Shown: positions 1 to 7,200 of the stretch, in pieces
Numbering within the stretch: the stretch's first letter is position 1
Layout: each line of letters starts with the position of its first letter
Source: Rodentolepis nana
Lineage: Eukaryota; Platyhelminthes; Cestoda; Cyclophyllidea; Hymenolepididae
Direction: 5' to 3'
DNA length: 12,420 nt
Assembly (NCBI GenBank): GCA_900617975.1
Contig: UZAE01001604.1
Location: 1-12,420 of the forward strand
Notes under the pieces: model-generated
Database searches by the model: none
What the model was told of the DNA's origin: nothing
The model's input: only the letters and a program-made list of their open reading frames with translations
Position numbers and translations under genes: made by a program

Positions 1-826
1 CCCCCCCCTCTTGACTTTTTTTCCACTTTGATGTTCCTCCTCCCCTCTGTGAAGCCTGAAGTCAACTAAAAGGCTAATGATAACTATCAGAACGCCTGTC
101 ATTTGAGACAAATAAATAAATAAACATTCCTACCAATGAATAAAAAAGTAAATTCTTGCCCACAGTATTGTCGAGTGCTTGATTACTTTGGATCGTCAAC
201 CTTATCATCCCAAGTACATTTACCCCAAATGAAGAAAAAAAACAAATACCTCATAACTTTCACTCTCAAAAAGAGAAAGATTTTTATCGATAAGAAAAAA
301 AGATTTGGAATCGGAAACAAGCGAAATAGAGATTTCAGAGAAGCACAAAACCGCAATCACCAACTCCCATGTAATCATTCAAAATTAAATCAGAAGATTA
401 TGCAATTGGCCGGATAAATGTAATGCACCCAATAGAGGAATCATTTAATGTGGATAATAAAAGGATCCAGAATGACGGAAGTTAACAAACTGGCGAAAGG
501 TAATGACTACCGATTTGTCAGATATAGTGGTAACGGTTTTTAAATTTTATGGCATATAAAGTACAAGCGACACTTTTAGCAGAGAATAGAGGGTGATACG
601 GTAAAAATTAATTTCAACTTGTTTACAATGAATATTTTAGTCAAATGATAACAAACAAAAAACAAAGACTTCTTCAAAAGTTGCTAAGCGTCTTCAACAA
701 GATTATGCGTAAATTAAGAAGTAAAAATTACACGATAAAATTAAAAGAATATTATTGTATTGAAATAGTTAATACGTAACGTTTTAAAAATAACACACTA
801 AGAAAAGAGACAAAAATAAGAATAAC
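1..826 (-). other. Probable intron of the golgin gene; no coding exon seen
   Basis: This stretch follows the donor at 826 and contains no frame on the minus strand that looks like golgin coiled coil. It is AT-rich, starts with a run of eight C, and has an (AAAT)n tract at 110-124. The short plus-strand reading frame at 136-417 has a Lys/Asn-rich composition typical of AT-rich noncoding DNA. I interpret the stretch as intron sequence running past the left edge. Confidence 0.5.
110..124 (+). repeat. AAAT tandem repeat
   Basis: Nearly four AAAT units in tandem inside the presumed golgin intron. Simple AT-rich repeat. Confidence 0.75.
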
Positions 827-1682
827 CTGCAACTCCCGAATGAGAGCTGTACTGGTAGACGCGGAAGATCGAGTATTGCCCTGCCAACTATTCGGAAGGG
901 AGAGATGAGAGGTCGACCTGTGGGAATCCACATCACCAATCTCTCGTCCACTTACTTCATCTGAATGTGTGAAGAGAGTTGCAGTAACTTCTGATGGAGT
1001 TCTTGAATGATTCTGTCGAGTATAATCAAAGCTTGACTGAAGCAAGTGGCTTATTTGCTGTGAAATTTGAGCTGCCTTTTCAGTGGCTGCAGTAGTTCTA
1101 AATAAAACAGCATTTTAAAGTAATTATAATGCTTCTCAAAAAACGTACATGCCATTGGAAAAAGAAGGACCGGAATGTTCAACCTTTGAGTGCTCATTGG
1201 CAAATAGATTGACGGATGCATTTTCTGAGCCAGATTGATATGACGAAGTTATATGTTGGTGTCGATACCGGTCATTTAAATAAGATTCTTGATTAAAAGC
1301 ATCAGTTGTTTGGGGGGAATTTACTATTGGGAACGAAGGAACTCCGCAATATCCATTATTTGAGCTAAAAATGTTAATACTGAAAAGGCACACTTACTAT
1401 CCATTTACATCTGAATAGGTATTTTGTATATTCTAAGTCAAATTAAAAAATATTAAATATATTATTCAAGTTATCGAAAACTACACTCCTTTTATTTAAT
1501 TACAAGATCTTCGTTGGCCGTATCATTGTAAGTATTGGGTACTGGCGTCCCGTTCTGAATCTGAGCTTGCTTTTGACTAGATTTGAACTCTTTAAGCTAA
1601 GCAATAATTTAATGCTACTAAAAAATATCACTACTTTTTTCCTTGCATTTGCCAATCTTTCCTCACGGGACAGCTGGAGCAT
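827..1682 (-). CDS. GOLGA2: GM130/GOLGA2-like golgin, N-terminal five exons (3' part beyond the left edge)
   Basis: Five phase-consistent exons: 1682-1635, 1596-1504, 1432-1398, 1364-1149, 1097-827, with introns of 38, 71, 33 and 51 nt, giving 221 residues. The ATG has an in-frame TAA upstream. The N-terminus MLQLSREERLANARKK joined to LKEFKSSQKQ resembles human GM130 (…RQSKLAAAKKKLREYQQ), the region known to bind p115. Residues 48-130 are rich in Ser, Asn and Tyr and likely disordered. KAAQISQQISHLLQSS (138-153) parallels the SLRQLSQQLNGLV segment of GM130. The final exon ends STALIRELQ at donor CAG|gttatt, apparently entering the coiled coil. GM130 tethers vesicles at the cis-Golgi. Coding status is well supported by splicing and phase. 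The golgin name rests on two short motifs recalled from the human protein, so another member of the GOLGA2/GOLGA8 group is possible. Confidence 0.62.
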
Positions 1683-2504
1683 ATTCGAATCGCGGAGAAT
1701 TTTGCTAGTTTAATCAAACACTTGATATGCCCTAATTATGCTTGCTGAAAATATGAATTCAGCCCTGAAGTTCAATTAACTTCTTAGCCCATTCAAAATT
1801 ATATTTTAAAAGTTAGCTGCTGTATATTAAACTTACATAAACGTAACTGATCTTTCCAAAAGAGTATTTGTCGAAATCCGGTTCCTTTCAATGGTGTATC
1901 ACCAATGCATATTATATTGTTATGAATGCAGTATACCTTTACAGTAATTCGAATGCACAGTCTCCGATAATAATCTTTATGTATGCAAGTTCAGAAACTG
2001 AAATTTTCCCCAACAATTGTTGAATATTTTTAAGTTACTTATGGTACGGATTTCTGCTTATTTGTATTCCAGCTTCTGACTTAGGTACGTTTCAAAAAAT
2101 ATTACATTTTGATCCTTAACCAACAATTTATTGAGCAATCACTCAAACGGCTCTATTTAAATTTATTGGAGCCCAGTTATCAGATTATGCATCGCTGGGT
2201 TTTGCATGTTCCCGATAGTTTATATGGCATTTGGATATTATTATTCTGAATATCCTTTGAATATATGTCGTACCCCATTACATAAAAATATATTCCAGAC
2301 ATTTTCGCAAAATAACAACTCAATTGCTGCCATTTTAGCTCATGAGTTAACTTTTGTCTTTACGCACACCTAGAGCTCTGCTGAGCTGTTTATCTATTAA
2401 TGATCACTCAACTTATGCTAGATTTATTTGAAAACTATTCGCTTTTGCCGATTTCATAATTTGCAATAAACGTGTTCTGTGTAATATATCTCTTTCCTCC
2501 CTAG

Positions 2505-2702
2505 CTTCGCTGTAACTAAACTAGTTCGGGGAGTCAAGCCAGATATAGGAGCTACTATCATAGAGTCAAGGCTTTACCAATGTAGTTGTCCGCTACAAGT
2601 TAATGGAACGGCATATCGTCAAAACGTAGGTGAGTGAGAACATTTCTTGACAGAGAACTTTTGGGAATTTCCCCTTTAGAGTTATTATATCGCAGTTATT
2701 GA
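2505..2702 (+). CDS. Tentative plus-strand exon pair, unknown protein, 5' end not found
   Basis: A pyrimidine-rich acceptor (tctttcctccctag) precedes 2505 and a consensus donor (GTAG|gtgagt) follows 2629. Between them one frame is open for 41 codons and reads like protein, e.g. KLVRGVKPDIGATIIE and CSCPLQVNGTAYRQNV. A 50-nt intron (2630-2679, acceptor cccctttag) would join it to a short end reading ELLYRSY with stop TGA at 2700-2702; AATAAA follows at 2876-2881. I do not recognise the product and could not find an upstream exon with an ATG. In DNA of this composition an open run of 41 codons is not rare, so this may be chance. Confidence 0.22.
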
Positions 2703-2875
2703 GCATCTTTCTCTCTTATTTTTTAATATTCTTGCATTTACTTCATGAATCACTTAATGTAAATGATATTTCATGTTTCACCTTGACTATTTCAAGTCTT
2801 ATAAATTCGCCGCATTTTAGTCAAACTTCCGATTCGGATTCGGGAATCTTGACGTGTAGCGGATGGTATCGTATC

Positions 2876-2881
2876 AATAAA
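2876..2881 (+). terminator. Possible poly(A) signal AATAAA, plus strand
   Basis: A canonical AATAAA hexamer lies 174 nt after the stop of the tentative plus-strand gene. It only has meaning if that gene is real; such hexamers are common in AT-rich DNA. Confidence 0.2.
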
Positions 2882-3561
2882 ACATGACTCTGAAGAAACT
2901 GGACGGGTTATTTTATGCTACCCACACTTCTCACCAACTTTCCAACATTTGTTAGTTTCCTAAACTAATTGTAATTTTCCTTTAGTTCTTATTCGCCTAT
3001 AAAAATAAGTAACGTTTTTCCAAAACGATATGATCAAACAACAAAACTATTAGTGAACGAGTAGGAAAATGCATAGTTGGTCTATACCAACTAAGAATGG
3101 CAACCTTACTAGTTATTCCATTAATTGCCACATCTATGCTTACATCGCATAACCTGGACAAGACATAATTCTAGAAAATTTCTTTTGAATCACAACCTTT
3201 ACCAAATTACTAATTTAAAAATCGCCTGAAAATACAAGGAAATAAATGTCTTACCAACCGAAATTCATTTCAACTTTTGGTTTTCCGGCGACTTTTCAAC
3301 GATTGAGGAAATCCAACGCACTCAACGGGGTCACAAACAAGTGATCCGAACCCACAAAATATTATTGGTAGGGCAAAATGGCAACTATTCTTTTAAGTAA
3401 ATCAAGACTTTATAGGTTACAATTCATTTACTGACAACTCCAAGAAGGCGACACATATTGCCGTAAAAAAGATTAGGAGAAAGGTTGAAAGAAGAGGGAA
3501 CAAGAAATGGTGCCAGCGATTTAGGTCTAGCAAGAGAAACTGAGCCCATTCTACATTACAA

Positions 3562-4256
3562 TTAGGGGTTCTTCTTTTTCTTCTCTTCTTCCTGTTGCCT
3601 AGCAATCATCTCATCTACATCCGATCCAGTCTCCTCGGTCGCCGGTGGCTGCTGAGGGCTATCAGTATCCATCGGTTCTGCAACTGTTTGACCATGAGGA
3701 GCCTGACTTTGGGTAGTTGCAGTTCCACTGTTGCCACCGGTTGAAGCCGTTGCAGTCGTCGTTGTGTTAGTTGTCTTGGTAGCTGAAGCACCAGCAGTAG
3801 TTGCCGTGGCATTTTCATCCTCCTCAGTCCAGAGGAAGGCTTCTGGAGGAGCTGGTTCTGAAGCGGTACCTGAAGAACTAGAAGCACCACCACTTTGACC
3901 ACCTTGCTTAGGAGAACGATGAGATCGTTGGCCGCCTACGGCTGAAGAAAACTGCTCTCCCATCTCCTCCAACAACGCATCATCCATTTCTGCATCGTCA
4001 ACAATGTCATCCACTCCTACAATATCATCATCCTCCTCAGACAAGGAATCTTCTCCGTCTTGACTTTCGTCTTCTGCATCTTCAGACAAAGAGTCACCGT
4101 CCTGTTCATCGTCGATGTCTTCATCGAGGTCATCGTCTTCAAGAACCGCTCCAACTAGGGAAGCGTGAACGGGAGTATCAGGGGAAGCTTCATCAGCCGA
4201 AGCGGCATCAGATGGACCACTTCCACCAGCACCAGTTCCGATACTCTTACCAACAC
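3562..4256 (-). CDS. PSMD1: Final exon of PSMD1: acidic low-complexity tail with internal Rpn13-binding-like motif
   Basis: The exon opens after a pyrimidine-rich acceptor ending in tttag and needs one base from the previous exon, which the exon 10 donor supplies (G|GT, Gly985). It ends at TAA 3564-3562. Order: a Gly/Ser/Ala stretch (985-1010), a strongly acidic block (about 1024-1080), a short Gln/Gly/Ser linker (1091-1116), the segment [15 protein letters not shown] (1118-1132), a Thr/Ala-rich run (1133-1168), a Pro/Gln/Asp part, and a basic end finishing KKKKNP. The motif parallels the human PSMD1 terminus EPEPPEPFEYIDD. Phe1125 corresponds to human Phe948 and Trp1127 to Tyr950, the aromatic residues known to insert into the Rpn13 Pru domain. 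The alternative is a separate acidic gene whose 5' exons were missed; I found no start for one, and the phase and motif match both favour PSMD1. Confidence 0.78.
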
Positions 4257-7200
4257 CTAAACAGAAATGATAAAAATAGGGAATTAAATGGTGATGATTT
4301 TAGTTTGAAGAACTCAACTAAGGATAATTGAGAAAATAGTGTTTAAAGAACTAGAGTTTTCCTGAAATTTTTCACACATACGTCCTTCAAACAATGACAA
4401 AAATGAAATTTACAAGGCACATACAATTTCCATACAATCATTCTGTAACGCAAAGATAATGCTGTGTCAAATCAATGTAGCAAAGCTTAATGCACTGAAG
4501 TGTTAATTTAAGAATTGGCCAATAAAAGATGGATATTGCGACGAATAATCAAGAAATACTTGAAGTTATAATTCTTGGCATCTTTCCTTAACCACATTTA
4601 TATCAGAAATTACTGTTATGAAACCACTTTCCAAATTTTGTTAAATGTCCTTATCTAACGGTTTGTTTGGAATTAAAAAGAGATCTTTAAGAATTCGCAA
4701 TTCTCAAATTTTCAGTCCCATTCAACCCCAACCAATCAAAGTTGCATAAGTCAAAAGTTCTCTCAGAAAATTTGAACAAAATTACTAATTATCCAATATA
4801 TCTCGTAATGAGATAGTTAACTTACGAGATTGAGATGCTCCTACGCACAGATCAAATGATGCGAATTACTTACCGATCAATAAGAGAAGAATATGGCCTT
4901 CTCAGATCCATATAAAAACATTTCCTCTACCTTGAACATTGCTTTTGGGAGCCTTGGAAATTTGTTGGCTACTTAGTTTTTACACTGAAGATATGTTTAT
5001 TAGACACGTTTTTCCATTACATCTCATTAACATACTGGAATAATATCCAGGACCCCACATCAAACTAAATTTACTTCTTGAGTGTAAGATCAAGATTCGA
5101 TGTTACCTGCGTTGATAATAACTCACTTAATTTTGTTATAAATACTCAGACCAGGGCATTGCAGTTCAGTCACTCAAAAATGCTGTTAATAGCGTAATTA
5201 CTTTGAATAATCTACTATTGAACGAAAACCATTTAAAAGTTCACATAACAGAATACCAATAATAAGATATGTCCTTTTATTTTTTTAACAACATACATAG
5301 AATCTTTAGAGCTTTAAGTCACCTAATTATTTCAACACAAACGCTCATATCTAATAAACGAACAAATGCACTCCTTACGCAAAATATTATCTACGCAATC
5401 ATTCCTACTGGTAAATCAATTACCCTTTCCTCCTCTTCCACCCAAGACGGGACCATGAGGTTGGACAGTTTCAACAAGGACCTCCTTTTCATCAGGTCGA
5501 TGGTCATGGAAAAGGAGAATGCCGGCTTGAGTGATGGGTTTAATTGAGTAATATCTGCAGTTCTCGGGTAGTGAGAGAACACGCTGTTGGGATCGAAGAA
5601 CACGAGCTGGATTTGAGAGAATAGAAAAATTGGGCTCCTTTTGTGGCTCTTTCTTCATTACCAACGTGGTTGAAGACGATGGTTGACTATCGCTGAAAGT
5701 AGAATAAAGGTAAATTTGAGCATAACTTCTACAAATCTCATAAAACTAGGTGAACCTAAACAATGATAGCACACCAGGTGAAGGGAGAAATAATGTTAAA
5801 ACGATTATAAGGAAGAAATATTGCAATTTATTGAAATCGTTTCTAACAGTAATAGGAAGAGCTAGGAAGCAGTCACAAAAAAATATATTCAAGCACGACC
5901 CCGTTGAAATCCTTGATGAACCCCGACAATCATTTTTTTATATCGATGTATTTCCAATTCCATAACTAACAAAGTCACCCTCCGCAAATTTTGGCGCAAC
6001 CAAGAGCAAACAAAATATGCTTTCTTAAGGTCTGTCTATCTATTTATATTATTTCCAATCTCGAAACCATAAATGCTGCCAAAAACATTTAAGAATAAAT
6101 TCAAATAACGAAACTTAAAAAGGGAAGTAAATAAGTGCGTATAAATTGAAATAAGACTCCTGTCGCACATAGATTAAAAGGAAAGCGTTAACTATTGCAT
6201 TACATAATTTTAAAGGAAAAGAACTTACACGTCCATCTTCTCAAACTTATCAGAATCAGCAGAGGATGAGGTAATGTCTGGTTTCCTCTTTTCAAGCCCT
6301 CTCTTCTTATGTTTAGCCGTGATACTCAAAATAGCAGTTTCGACTTTCTCCTTTTTCTTCTCCTTCTCGATTTCTGAAAGCAAGAAACGAGAGGATATTA
6401 GTTATAATAATCTCGATTTGAGAATGGGAGTTTATTTGAAGAGAAACACACGTAGTGGTGGAGGATAAGCGAACATCGAAGGCTTAGCATTCGACCTGAA
6501 TTGCATCTGAGGCATTTCAAGATTCTTGTTCAGGCCAATAATAGCAGTTGGCGAGAAGGCCAAGCTAATGAAGTTAGTCAGAGGATACCAGAACCAGAAG
6601 TTCTGGAATACAAGAAGACCAACAGCTGCTAACATGTTGGTGTTACCGATACGCGTTTGCAGTGAGATGGTCATATTGCAACCACCAGCATCAAGAATAC
6701 CACAAGCCAAGATGGCACCAAACTTGGCCAGCATATCTTCATGCCTATCAGAGATAATTTTCAGGCACCTTTCTCGGAATTCGGCAGATTTTGGACAGGA
6801 GACAGCATTCTGTTGCATAAGGACCATAGCCATGGCAATGAGCGCTCCTTGACGCACAAAATGAACAGTGCCATCAAGGAGTTGTTCAAGCAAAGCAATG
6901 GCTTCCTTGTTAGCTGTTCCAGCGCAAGCAATACCCAAAGCCATTGCAGCACCATAACGAAGATGCGGGTGATAAGATTCAGCAAGAAGGGAGACCAGAG
7001 AAGGCACCTTATCAGCATCCCTAAAAGATTAACCGTCTCAATACGATGCTGTTTCACGAAAGGGAATTTTTGGTACTTCAACTCACTTAAACATGACAAA
7101 ACCAAGAGCAGTAAGTGCCCAACGTCGCACATCATCATTGGTATCAGAAACAGCGGCATGGAGCAATTTCTCAATAGCGGCATTGTTGTTTGTACCGCAA

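Larger units (their letters stand above)
1683..3561. other. Intergenic region between the golgin start and the PSMD1 stop
   Basis: About 1.9 kb lie between the golgin ATG (1682) and the PSMD1 stop (3562). The right part should contain the PSMD1 3' UTR and the left part the golgin promoter. No AATAAA is present on the minus strand within roughly the first 600 nt after the PSMD1 stop, so the poly(A) site was not placed; the nearest AATAAA matches on that strand fall around 2100-2430. Plus-strand AATAAA hexamers occur at 2465-2470 (with a GT-rich stretch directly after) and at 2876-2881. One tentative plus-strand coding segment is listed separately. Confidence 0.5.

Noticed and set aside
136..417. 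Plus-strand frame of 93 residues near the left edge
   Set aside because: Lys/Asn-rich translation of AT-rich DNA in the presumed golgin intron, with no splice context or recognisable motif.
1379..1397. Alternative acceptor ttttcag giving an 18-nt intron in the golgin
   Set aside because: It is in frame with the chosen model, but an 18-nt intron is too short to splice; the acceptor at 1365 gives 33 nt.
3615..3902. Minus-strand frame rich in Leu/Val/Gln inside the tail exon
   Set aside because: Out-of-phase shadow of the Thr/Ala-rich tail; repetitive GTT/CAG codons explain its openness.
3562..4089. Acidic tail exon as a separate small gene
   Set aside because: The frame stays open upstream to an acceptor at 4257, there is no ATG start, the phase fits PSMD1 exon 10, and the Rpn13-dock motif belongs at the PSMD1 C-terminus.
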